From assembly GCF_024055605.1 (NCBI RefSeq), contig NZ_JAMXLX010000004.1:62001-126000 (forward strand): a stretch of 64,000 nt of DNA, in the 5' to 3' direction. This DNA is from Ciceribacter sichuanensis. Lineage in GTDB: Bacteria > Pseudomonadota > Alphaproteobacteria > Rhizobiales > Rhizobiaceae. Shown one piece after another: positions 19,373-26,942 of this stretch (its first letter is position 1; each line of letters begins with the position of its first letter). The translations under genes and the position numbers were made by a program. The notes beneath the pieces are model-generated. The model saw only the letters and a list, made by a program, of their open reading frames with translations, ran no database searches and was not told the DNA's origin.

Positions 19373-19383
19373 CGGCCGGTATC
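19368..19383. promoter_or_regulatory. 16-bp perfect palindrome overlapping a Pho box
   Basis: GATACCGGCCGGTATC is a perfect dyad sitting 13 bp past the phnE2 stop and overlapping the upstream edge of the candidate Pho box. It could be a repressor operator for the DUF1045-phnMN unit or a small hairpin at the end of the phnE2 message. Confidence 0.45.
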
Positions 19384-19395
19384 CGGCGAAATAAA

Positions 19396-20745
19396 TCAGT
19401 GTTGCGTACCGATCAGTCTTGATCGCAGGGCATTCGAGATCGAGTCGAAGATGAAGACCACGAGCAGGATCAGCAGCACCATGTAGGCGACCTTGTCCCA
19501 GTCGGCATTCGTGCCCATCGCTTCGAGCAGTTTGAGACCGATACCGCCGGCACCGACAGCGCCGATCACGGTGGCAGAGCGGGTGTTCGATTCCCAGAAG
19601 TAGAGCGACTGGGAGATGAACACCGGCAGGACCTGCGGCACCACGCCGAAGCGGTTGACGATGACCGGATTCGCACCGACGGATTTCACGCCCTCGCGCT
19701 GCTTGTCGTCGACGTTCTCGACCGCTTCGGCATAGACCTTGCCGAGCGCGCCGGCGTCGGTGAAGAAGATCGCCGCGATGCCGGGGATCGGTCCGGGACC
19801 GAAGGAGCGGGTGAAGAACAAAGCCCAGATCAGCATGTCGACGGAGCGGAGGAAATCGAAGAGCCGCTTCATGCCCCAGTTAGCGGCGCGGTTGCGGGTA
19901 ATGTTACGCGCGGCGATGAAGGCGAGCGGAAAGGCGAACAGCGTGCCGAGCAGCGTGCCGACAAAGGCCATCACCAGCGTCTGCAGAAGCTTCGACAGAA
20001 TATCGCTGTGCTGCCAGACGCTGTTGCCGAGGAAATCGTCGACCATGTGCCCGATGTTGGAGCGGTTGGGATCGAGGCGTTCGCCGAAAGTGGCGAGTGC
20101 TGCAAGTTCACCCCAGTCCTTGCCCCAGAAGTCCGATTTGGGGTCGAACATGAAGTTCGCCCAGCCGAGGAAGCGGCGCTGGACATAGACCTGGCCCGAA
20201 CGGATTTCGGCCTGACCCTCGAAGCCATAATTGACGACCACCTTGTTGCCGTCCTGCACGATAGAGGAGGGTGCGTCCGCGACCACGGTCACGGCATCTC
20301 CGCTGATCGTCACCGGATAGACGGTGCCGTTGACATAGACATCGACCCTGTCGGTCGTCACGTCGAGGCGATCGCCCTCCCGGCCGTAGGTGACCGAATA
20401 GCCGCCATTCTCGATCGGCTGCAGCCAGGAGATATCGGCGCCCTGGGCATATTGGCCGCGGCTCGACCATTGAACCTTGACGGTACCGTCGTCCTGGAAC
20501 CGCAGGCGCGGCTGGGCGCGCCACGAATACCAGTCCTGGACATAGAGCGAGGCACGGTCCCACTGGCCGTTCATGAAGGCGGGGCCGACATTGAAGGCGA
20601 AGAAGCAGATGGCGAGATAGATGGTGACGATGCCGGAGCCGATTACGAGCCCAAAGCGCTGCATGAAGGAGCGATGGAAGACCTGCGGATACTGGCTGCG
20701 CAGGCGCTCGCGTTCGGATGCGTGGATGGTGGGTACCGAGGACAT
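19396..20745 (-). CDS. phnE2: Phosphonate ABC transporter permease PhnE (second copy, with large periplasmic insert)
   Basis: Inner-membrane permease of the phosphonate importer, 449 residues against about 260-290 for a minimal PhnE. After TM1 (about 30-52) comes an insertion of roughly 150 residues. It is polar and beta-strand-rich (LRFQDDGTVKVQWSS, DRLDVTTDRVDVYVNG) and predicted to be periplasmic. The C-terminal half is a normal BPD permease domain with the EAA-like loop EGVKSVGANPVIVNRFGVVPQVLP. The start overlaps the phnE1 stop. The function of the insert is unknown; it might dock the binding protein. Confidence 0.93.
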   Translation of the reverse strand: MSSVPTIHASERERLRSQYPQVFHRSFMQRFGLVIGSGIVTIYLAICFFAFNVGPAFMNGQWDRASLYVQDWYSWRAQPRLRFQDDGTVKVQWSSRGQYAQGADISWLQPIENGGYSVTYGREGDRLDVTTDRVDVYVNGTVYPVTISGDAVTVVADAPSSIVQDGNKVVVNYGFEGQAEIRSGQVYVQRRFLGWANFMFDPKSDFWGKDWGELAALATFGERLDPNRSNIGHMVDDFLGNSVWQHSDILSKLLQTLVMAFVGTLLGTLFAFPLAFIAARNITRNRAANWGMKRLFDFLRSVDMLIWALFFTRSFGPGPIPGIAAIFFTDAGALGKVYAEAVENVDDKQREGVKSVGANPVIVNRFGVVPQVLPVFISQSLYFWESNTRSATVIGAVGAGGIGLKLLEAMGTNADWDKVAYMVLLILLVVFIFDSISNALRSRLIGTQH

Positions 20746-21758
20746 CAGGCTGCTCCCCTGCCGAATTCGAAGGACTGCTGGCCGATCAGCCGGCGGCGAA
20801 GCCAGGCGGAGAACTGGTCGATGATGATGATGCTGACGAGCAGCAGGATGATGATCGCATAGGTCTTGGCAGCGTGATCGCGACCGATCGCCAGGCGGAA
20901 GACCTCGCCGATACCGCCGCCGCCGACGGCGCCGATGATGGTGGAGGCGCGAACGTTAACCTCGGCGCGCAGCAGCGTGTAGGAGACGAAATTCGGCAGC
21001 ACCTGGGGAACGATGGCGAAGCGCACCCGCTCGACCCAGTTTGCGCCGGCGGCACGCAGGCCCTCGTCCGGCTTCATGTCGGAATTCTCGACTACTTCGA
21101 AGAACAGCTTGCCGAGCGCGCCAATCGTATGGACCGTGATGGCGATGATCGCCGCAATCGGGCCGATCGAAAGGATCGCGGTCAGGAGGCCGGCTATGAC
21201 GATTTCCGGAAAGGCGCGCATCACTTCCATGATGCGGCGGACGACGAAGCGGGTCGCGCCGGCGCCGACGAGATTGGTCGAGGCGAAGAAGCAGAGCAGG
21301 AAGGCAAGGGCCGCACCGATGATGGTCGAGACCAGCGCGATATTGATCGTGATGATCAACTGGTAGAAGAAGTTCGGAATGTAGAGTGTGTCGGTGATGT
21401 AATGGCGGTCGGCGGTGTAGTTGTACTTCAGTGAGCCGTCGGCATAGGGCGAGGGCAGGTCGAACATCGCCCGGACGATTTCCATCGGGCTGTCGGGCAC
21501 GAAACTGCGGATGAAATCGAAGAAATAGGGCAGGCGTTCGAAGAACTTGCCGGCATTGGCGTCATTGGCGAATTTCAGCGAGGCGATGAGCACGGCGAGA
21601 AAGACGACGATCGAGATCGCTGTATAGACACGGCGTGTCCTGATCTGCTGCCGGTAGTGCCGCATCATCAGGGAAGCTGCAGGACCGAGCCCGCTCCCGT
21701 GGTCGCCACTCTGACCGCCCAATGGGCCGCCACTGTTCTGTTCGCTGATGGTCGCCAT
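20745..21758 (-). CDS. phnE1: Phosphonate ABC transporter permease PhnE (first copy)
   Basis: Inner-membrane permease, 337 residues, probably pairing with PhnE2. TM1 lies at about 50-70. A loop of about 70 residues follows, then four to five more segments. The EAA loop is EGLRAAGANWVERVRFAIVPQVLPN. The ATG at 21758 (MATISEQNSGG) was preferred to a start 13 codons upstream. A hairpin at 21783-21804 separates it from phnD. Confidence 0.94.
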   Translation of the reverse strand: MATISEQNSGGPLGGQSGDHGSGLGPAASLMMRHYRQQIRTRRVYTAISIVVFLAVLIASLKFANDANAGKFFERLPYFFDFIRSFVPDSPMEIVRAMFDLPSPYADGSLKYNYTADRHYITDTLYIPNFFYQLIITINIALVSTIIGAALAFLLCFFASTNLVGAGATRFVVRRIMEVMRAFPEIVIAGLLTAILSIGPIAAIIAITVHTIGALGKLFFEVVENSDMKPDEGLRAAGANWVERVRFAIVPQVLPNFVSYTLLRAEVNVRASTIIGAVGGGGIGEVFRLAIGRDHAAKTYAIIILLLVSIIIIDQFSAWLRRRLIGQQSFEFGRGAA

Positions 21759-21782
21759 GATCCGCGCTCCCGGTTGTCGAAC

Positions 21783-21804
21783 GGCGGCGTCTTTCAACGC
21801 CGCC
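21783..21804 (-). repeat. Intercistronic hairpin between phnD and phnE1
   Basis: GGCGGCGT (21783-21790) and ACGCCGCC (21797-21804) form a perfect 8-bp stem with a 6-nt loop in the 68-bp gap. It has no T-run. In other importer operons such stems keep the binding-protein message more abundant than the permease message. Confidence 0.6.
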
Positions 21805-21826
21805 GCCGGATGATGTTCTAGGAAAA

Positions 21827-22732
21827 TCAGCCGCCGATAACGGACTTACGAGCGTCGATGATCGTCTGGTAGAAGGACGGATCGACCTTGATGTATTCCT
21901 TGTTGTCGCCCTGGGTGTAGGCCTTGAAGCAATCGTGATCTTTCTTCGGCAGTTCCAGGAAGAAGGCTTCGACCTTGTCGCGCATTTCCTGCGGCAGCTT
22001 GTTGGAAACCATCAGCGGGCCGTTCGGGATCAGCGGCGACTTCCAGACTTCGACGATATCGTCCATGTCGAGGATGCCCTTGTTGACCATCTGGTGCAGG
22101 TTGCCGCCGGTGTAGCCCTCTTCCCACTTGCCAACGCCCGAACCGAAGGTCGTGCCGGCATCGAACTTCTTGTCGAGAACGGCGAGAACGAGGTTCTCGT
22201 GGCCGCCGCCGAAGCCGGTTTCAGAGAAGTAGTCCTTGACCGAGGCGCCGATTTCCTTCGGCAGGGCGACGTTCGGGACGAGGTAGCCGGAGGTCGAGTC
22301 CGGATCGGCGAAGCCGAGCTTCTTGCCCTTCAGGTCGGCGAGCGTCTTGATGCCGCTGTCCTTGCGGGCAACCATGATCGAGTAGTAACCGCTGGAGCCG
22401 TCTGACTGGGTGTAGGTCAGGATCGGGTCGACGGCGTTCGGGTCCTTGATCGCGATGGCGGCGTAGGAGGAGGCGCCCATCGAAGCGATGTCGATCGTGC
22501 CGCCGAGCAGGCCCTGGATGACGCCGTTATAGTCCGGCGACGGGAAGATCTGGACTTCCGGAACGCCGGTCGCAGCCTTCAGGCCATCGGCGACACACTG
22601 GGTGTTGCGGATCTGGTCGGCTTCGTTTTCCGAGCCGTCGAGGCCGATGCGCAGAACCTTGACGTCCTGAGCCATTGCGGAGCTTGCGACGACGCCGAGT
22701 GCGACGGCAGCAAGAAGAGCTTTCTTGAGCAT
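21827..22732 (-). CDS. phnD: Phosphonate ABC transporter substrate-binding protein PhnD
   Basis: Periplasmic binding protein of the phosphonate/phosphite family, 301 residues. The signal peptide MLKKALLAAVALGVVASSAMA is followed by QDVKVLRIGLDGSENE. IFPSPDYNGVIQGLLGGTIDIASMGASSYA and KKLGFADPDSTSGYLVPN are the ligand-binding loops of PhnD-like proteins, the latter with the DPxSTSG phosphonate pocket. The ATG at 22732 follows AGGAGATCACC. It could also take up phosphate esters. Confidence 0.95.
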   Translation of the reverse strand: MLKKALLAAVALGVVASSAMAQDVKVLRIGLDGSENEADQIRNTQCVADGLKAATGVPEVQIFPSPDYNGVIQGLLGGTIDIASMGASSYAAIAIKDPNAVDPILTYTQSDGSSGYYSIMVARKDSGIKTLADLKGKKLGFADPDSTSGYLVPNVALPKEIGASVKDYFSETGFGGGHENLVLAVLDKKFDAGTTFGSGVGKWEEGYTGGNLHQMVNKGILDMDDIVEVWKSPLIPNGPLMVSNKLPQEMRDKVEAFFLELPKKDHDCFKAYTQGDNKEYIKVDPSFYQTIIDARKSVIGG

Positions 22733-22814
22733 GGTGATCTCCTGTTTCCGGACCATCCGGAGTTTCGTCATGAAAAGTGCCCTTTACGCGGGCAGACGAT
22801 CGAAGGTGCGGGTC

Positions 22815-23669
22815 TCAGGCCCTGGCGCTTGCCAGTGTGCCGATACCGCCCGATTGCTTTTCCCCGCTCGCCTCTGCGCCGGGGATGTTGATGCTGGTCG
22901 AGGTCATCGTCTCGTCGATGCCGGCGCCGTCCTTGTCGGAGCCGTAGATTTCCTGCACGGCATCCGCATTGAGTTCGGAAGGCGGGCCGTCGAAGACGAC
23001 GCGGCCGCTCGCCATGCCGATGATCCGCTCGCAATAGCTGCGCGCGGTATCCAGCGTGTGCAGGTTGGTGATGACGGTGATGCCATCGCGTTCGTTGATG
23101 TCGCGCAGCGCGTCCATCACGATCTTGGCGTTCAGCGGATCGAGCGAGGCTATCGGCTCGTCGGCGAGCAGCATCTTCGGTGCCTGCATCAGGGCGCGGG
23201 CGATGGCGACGCGCTGCTGCTGACCTCCGGAAAGCGTTCCCGCGCGCTGCATGGCCGTCTGTTCGATGCCGAGGCGCTCGAGCGCTGCGATGGCAGCAAG
23301 CCGCTCGTCGTCGGAAAAGATGCTGAGAAGGCTCATCATCGTCGAGCGGTGATTGAGCCGGCCGAGCATGACATTGGTCAGAACGTCGAGGCGCGGCACG
23401 AGGTTGAACTGCTGGAAGATCATCGCGCAGTCGCGCTGCCAGTTGCGCAGGCCCTTGCCGCGCAACGACGAAACTTCCGCGCCACCGAAATGAATGGAAC
23501 CCGTGGAAGGATCGACCAGACGGTTGATCATGCGCAGCAGCGTCGACTTGCCGGCCCCCGAACGTCCGATGACGCCCACCATCTGGCCTGCCGGAATTTC
23601 CAGGCTGACATTGTCGACGGCAATATGCTGTCCGAATTGCCGGGTGACGTTTTTCAGCTGAAATCGCAT
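22815..23669 (-). CDS. phnC: Phosphonate ABC transporter ATPase PhnC
   Basis: ATP-binding subunit, 284 residues. Walker A is [13 protein letters not shown]-loop FQQFN, signature [14 protein letters not shown], Walker B MLLADEP and H-loop [10 protein letters not shown]-terminal extension of about 40 residues is not part of the ATPase core. ATG 23669 gives [13 protein letters not shown]. It heads phnCDE1E2 and is preceded by a Pho-box-like repeat 66 bp upstream. Confidence 0.95.
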   Translation of the reverse strand: MRFQLKNVTRQFGQHIAVDNVSLEIPAGQMVGVIGRSGAGKSTLLRMINRLVDPSTGSIHFGGAEVSSLRGKGLRNWQRDCAMIFQQFNLVPRLDVLTNVMLGRLNHRSTMMSLLSIFSDDERLAAIAALERLGIEQTAMQRAGTLSGGQQQRVAIARALMQAPKMLLADEPIASLDPLNAKIVMDALRDINERDGITVITNLHTLDTARSYCERIIGMASGRVVFDGPPSELNADAVQEIYGSDKDGAGIDETMTSTSINIPGAEASGEKQSGGIGTLASARA

Positions 23670-23734
23670 GTCTTTTCTTTCGACGTCATGTCCACGTTGT
23701 GGGCAATGCTCTAGCGACAGTTGATGAAGCGCCA

Positions 23735-23752
23735 ATGTCAGTTATGTGTAAG
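23735..23752 (-). promoter_or_regulatory. Candidate Pho box upstream of phnCDE
   Basis: The minus strand reads CTTACAC, ATAA, CTGACAT: two 7-bp direct repeats with 11-bp period, close to CTGTCAT-N4-CTGTCAT. It is 66 bp from the phnC start, almost the same distance as the phnG Pho box from its gene, inside an AT-rich 122-bp gap. Confidence 0.6.
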
Positions 23753-23791
23753 AAATATTATACCAACTAAGTATTTGGTTTTTATTGATAT

Positions 23792-24409
23792 TTAAGCGTA
23801 TTTCGCCACGAAAGCCCCTGCCGGCAGGGCGCGGAAATCGGCAAGTGCTGCAAACAGTTGGTCGTGCGGCCAGTCCCACCAGGCGAGCTTTTCCATGCCC
23901 TCGGCAGTCTGAGCGTCGAAACGCTCGCGGATGAGTTTGGCGGGCACGCCGCCGACGATGGTGTAGGGGGCGACATCCTTGGAGACGACCGCTCCGGCGC
24001 CGATCACCGCGCCGTTTCCAACTGTCACGCCGGTGAGGATGGTGGCCCCGTGTCCGATCCAGGTGTCATGCCCAATGGTCACGATCTTGCTGCGTCGGGC
24101 GGCAAAATACTCGGCCTCTTCGGGTTCCAGGTCGGCCCAGTAGTCGCCCGGCCTGTAGGTGAAGTGGTGCAGTGTCGCGCGCTCGACGGGATGGTTGGTG
24201 GCATTGACGCGCACGAAAGCCGCGATGTTGGAGAACTTGCCGATCCTGGTGTTCCAGAGATGGCCGTGTTCCATGATGTAGGAATAGTCGCCGATCTCGC
24301 ATTCCCGGATGCGGCAGAATTCAGTCACCTTGGTGTAGCGGCCAAGCGTGGTCGTCTTCACCAGCGCCGTCTCGTGGATCATGGGCGTTTCAGACAGGAG
24401 ACGGGTCAT
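23792..24409 (-). CDS. Phosphonate-locus hexapeptide-repeat acetyltransferase
   Basis: A left-handed beta-helix acyltransferase, 205 residues, of the family found inside phn loci. Hexapeptide repeats run through about 20-70 and 115-165 (IGHDTWIGHGATILTGVTVGNGAVIGAGAVVSKD with the catalytic-type GHDTW region). It resembles chloramphenicol/virginiamycin acetyltransferases. Its ATG overlaps the phnL stop (ATGA), so it is the last gene of phnGHIJKL. It may acetylate aminoalkylphosphonates in the role PhnO has elsewhere, which is inference. Confidence 0.88.
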   Translation of the reverse strand: MTRLLSETPMIHETALVKTTTLGRYTKVTEFCRIRECEIGDYSYIMEHGHLWNTRIGKFSNIAAFVRVNATNHPVERATLHHFTYRPGDYWADLEPEEAEYFAARRSKIVTIGHDTWIGHGATILTGVTVGNGAVIGAGAVVSKDVAPYTIVGGVPAKLIRERFDAQTAEGMEKLAWWDWPHDQLFAALADFRALPAGAFVAKYA

Positions 24410-25113
24410 GCTGCGGCCTTCCGCGGCGAAAACTGCGAGACGTCGAGAATGCGGTCGGCGACGAGTTCGCGCACTTCCTCGTCGTGGAAGATGCCGAGAA
24501 GGGCAATGCCCTGCTTCTTCTTGGCGCGGATCATCTCGACGACGACGGCGCGGTTGGTGGCGTCGAGAGATGCCGTTGGCTCATCCAGCAAGAGTATGCG
24601 GTGATCGGTGATGAAGCCTCGGGCGATGTTCACGCGCTGCTGCTCTCCGCCGGAAAAGGTCGCCGGCGGCAATTGCCAGTGTTCCCTGGGCAGGTTGAGC
24701 CTCGACAGCAGGTCCGCTGCCTTCTCGCGTGCTTCCTCTGCCGAAACCCCTCGGGCGACTAGCGGTTCGGCGACGACGTCGAGGGTGGAAACGCGCGGAA
24801 CGGTCCTGAGGAACTGGCTGACATAGCCGAGCGTCGAGCGGCGCACATCGAGCACCGCGCGCGGATCGGCTGTCGCGATGTCGATGATGCGGCCGAGATG
24901 ATCGATAAGGATCTGTCCGGTATCGACGGCGTAATTGCCGTAGAGCATCTTCAGGATCGAGCTCTTGCCGACGCCCGACGGGCCGCCGAGCACGACGCAT
25001 TCGCCGCCGGCAACCGAAAACGAAACATTGGAGACGACCGGCAGCTTGAGGCCGCCGCGCAGATGCATGGTGAAGCTCTTCGAGACTTCGGAAACGACGA
25101 GAGGCGTGGCCAT
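24406..25113 (-). CDS. phnL: C-P lyase accessory ATPase PhnL
   Basis: ABC-type ATPase (235 residues) that associates with the C-P lyase core and is needed for phosphonate breakdown, not import. Walker A is GGPSGVGKSSILK, signature FSGGEQQRVNIARG, Walker B ILLLDEP. YGNYAVDTGQI is typical of PhnL. ATG 25113, 14 bp after phnK. Confidence 0.95.
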   Translation of the reverse strand: MATPLVVSEVSKSFTMHLRGGLKLPVVSNVSFSVAGGECVVLGGPSGVGKSSILKMLYGNYAVDTGQILIDHLGRIIDIATADPRAVLDVRRSTLGYVSQFLRTVPRVSTLDVVAEPLVARGVSAEEAREKAADLLSRLNLPREHWQLPPATFSGGEQQRVNIARGFITDHRILLLDEPTASLDATNRAVVVEMIRAKKKQGIALLGIFHDEEVRELVADRILDVSQFSPRKAAA

Positions 25114-25127
25114 GGTTTTTCCTGTTC

Positions 25128-25904
25128 TCAGACCTGCAGGATCGATGAGACGAGCAGTTGGGTATAGGGTTCGCGCGGATCGTCCAGCACCCGGTCGGTC
25201 AGGCCGTGTTCGATGACATGGCCGTCCTTCATCACCATCATGCGATGGGAAAGAAGGCGGGCGACGGCGAGGTCATGGGTAACGACGATGGCCGCGAGAC
25301 CGAGATCGTTGACGAGGCCGCGCACGAGGTCGAGCAAACGAGCCTGCACGGAAACGTCGAGGCCGCCGGTCGGCTCGTCCATGAAGACCAGCCGCGGGCC
25401 GGTGACGAGATTGCGGGCGATCTGCAGGCGCTGGCGCATGCCGCCGGAAAAGGCGCGCGGCTGGTCGTCGATGCGGTCGGTGGAGATCTCGACGCGTTCC
25501 AGCCATTCCGATGCCGTCTGGCGGATATGGCCATAATGCCGGTCGCCGACCGCCATCAGGCGTTCTCCGACATTGGCGCCGGCCGAAACCGTCATGCGCA
25601 GGCCGTCGGCTGGGTTCTGGTGCACGAAGCCCCAGTCGGTGCGCATCAGGAAGCGGCGCTCCGCCTCGTTCATGTGGTAGAGGTCGCGATACTGGCCGTC
25701 GCGCATGTGGTATTCGACGCTGCCGGTCGTCGGCATCAGCCGGGTCGAGATGCAGTTGAGCAGGGTGGTCTTGCCTGAACCGGACTCACCGACGATGGCG
25801 AGAACCTCGCCGGGCCAGAGTTCGAAGGCGACGTTGCTGCAGCCGATGCGGCTGCCGTAGAATTTCGACAGGTCGCGAACCTTGAGAAGCGGTTGGTCGG
25901 TCAT
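25128..25904 (-). CDS. phnK: C-P lyase accessory ATPase PhnK
   Basis: ABC-type ATPase (258 residues) that binds the PhnJ face of the PhnGHIJ core. Walker A is [12 protein letters not shown], signature FSGGMRQRLQIARN, Walker B LVFMDEP, H-loop VTHDLAVA. The insert DGQYRDLYHMNEAERRFLMRTDWGFVHQNP is PhnK-specific. ATG 25904 overlaps the phnJ stop (ATGA). The 50-codon upstream extension is a shadow of phnJ. Confidence 0.96.
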   Translation of the reverse strand: MTDQPLLKVRDLSKFYGSRIGCSNVAFELWPGEVLAIVGESGSGKTTLLNCISTRLMPTTGSVEYHMRDGQYRDLYHMNEAERRFLMRTDWGFVHQNPADGLRMTVSAGANVGERLMAVGDRHYGHIRQTASEWLERVEISTDRIDDQPRAFSGGMRQRLQIARNLVTGPRLVFMDEPTGGLDVSVQARLLDLVRGLVNDLGLAAIVVTHDLAVARLLSHRMMVMKDGHVIEHGLTDRVLDDPREPYTQLLVSSILQV

Positions 25905-26803
25905 TCGGCTGCCTCCTTGTTCGGTGCGAGCAGATGGCCGGCATGGCCGTGTTCCCGGCGTTCCTCGCAATGGTCGGTGTCGGAGCAGACGAACATGCGT
26001 CCGCCCTTGTCGTCGAGAATGACCTCGTCGAGATAGACGTTCTCTGCGCCGCACAGCGCGCAGGGCCTGTCGAAACGCTGGATCTCGAAGGGATGGTCCT
26101 CGAAATCCAGGCTGACGACTTCGGTAAAGGGCGGAATGGCGTAGATGCGCTTCTCGCGGCCGGCGCCGAAGAGCTGGAGCGCTTCCGACATGTGCATCTT
26201 CGGATTGTCGAACTTCGGCGTCGGCGAGGGGTCCATCACGTAGCGTCCCGCGACCTTGACCGGATAGGCATAGGTGGTGGCGATCCGGCCGTTGCGGGCG
26301 ATATCCTCGTAGAGCTTCACATGCATGAGCCCGTATTCCTCAAGCGCATGCATCTTGCGCGTTTCCGTCTCGCGCGGTTCGAGGAAGCGCAGCGGTTCGG
26401 GGATCGGAACCTGATAGACGAGCACATGGTTCTCGTTGAGCGTCTCTTCCGGAATGCGGTGGCGGGTCTGGATGATCGTTGCCTCACGGGTGTGGGTGGT
26501 CACCGCGACATTGGCGACCTTCTGGAAGAAGGCCCGGATGGAAACGGCATTGGTGGTGTCGTCGGCACCCTGGTCGATCACCTTCAGCACGTCCTCGGGG
26601 CCGAGGATCGAGGCCGTGACCTGCACACCGCCCGTTCCCCAGCCATAGGGCATAGGCATTTCGCGGGATGCGAAAGGCACCTGATAGCCGGGTATCGCGA
26701 TGGCTTTCAGGATCGCGCGGCGGATCATCCGCTTGGTCTGTTCGTCGAGATAAGCGAAATTATAGCTCGCTAGGTCGCCATACTGCGAAACTTCTTGCGT
26801 CAT
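25901..26803 (-). CDS. phnJ: Alpha-D-ribose 1-methylphosphonate 5-phosphate C-P lyase PhnJ
   Basis: The radical-SAM subunit that breaks the carbon-phosphorus bond, 300 residues. The Fe-S cysteines are C248, C251 and C273 (RPCALCG, MFVCS), with the substrate-radical cysteine C279 (DTDHCEE). Spacing C-x2-C-x21-C-x5-C is that of E. coli PhnJ, shifted by seven residues throughout. ATG 26803 has AAGGA nine bases ahead. A 140-bp gap to phnI holds a candidate small gene on the other strand. Confidence 0.98.
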   Translation of the reverse strand: MTQEVSQYGDLASYNFAYLDEQTKRMIRRAILKAIAIPGYQVPFASREMPMPYGWGTGGVQVTASILGPEDVLKVIDQGADDTTNAVSIRAFFQKVANVAVTTHTREATIIQTRHRIPEETLNENHVLVYQVPIPEPLRFLEPRETETRKMHALEEYGLMHVKLYEDIARNGRIATTYAYPVKVAGRYVMDPSPTPKFDNPKMHMSEALQLFGAGREKRIYAIPPFTEVVSLDFEDHPFEIQRFDRPCALCGAENVYLDEVILDDKGGRMFVCSDTDHCEERREHGHAGHLLAPNKEAAE

Positions 26804-26838
26804 CGGGCGTTGTCCTTGCTCTGAAGGAGGTGCTGGAT

Positions 26839-26931
26839 ATGGAAGTCAGTGTGATACTCACAATCATCATTGCGACAATGATCGCCACGACCGTCATCAG
26901 TGCGTACTGGTTCCAGGAAGAAAGGGACTAG
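26839..26931 (+). CDS. Candidate 30-residue membrane peptide antisense within the phn operon
   Basis: An open frame of 30 codons sits in the phnJ-phnI gap on the opposite strand. A textbook Shine-Dalgarno (AAGGAGGT, 26824-26831) lies seven bases ahead of the ATG. The product starts MEVSVILTIIIATMIATTVI, a single membrane helix of about 20 residues, and ends SAYWFQEERD with a charged tail. Third-position GC is about 70%. No promoter was identified, and transcription would be antisense to the phn mRNA. An overlapping minus-strand frame (26760-26897, 45 codons, also hydrophobic) has no Shine-Dalgarno. Function unknown; the gene call is plausible but unproven. Confidence 0.45.
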   Translation: MEVSVILTIIIATMIATTVISAYWFQEERD

Positions 26932-26942
26932 GTCGGCGAAGA

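Noticed and set aside
20745..21758. phnE1 and phnE2 as a frameshifted or split single gene
   Set aside because: Both carry complete permease cores with their own EAA loops, so this is a genuine duplicate pair.
26760..26897. 45-codon minus-strand frame overlapping phnJ start
   Set aside because: No Shine-Dalgarno and it runs into phnJ in another frame; the plus-strand peptide is better supported.
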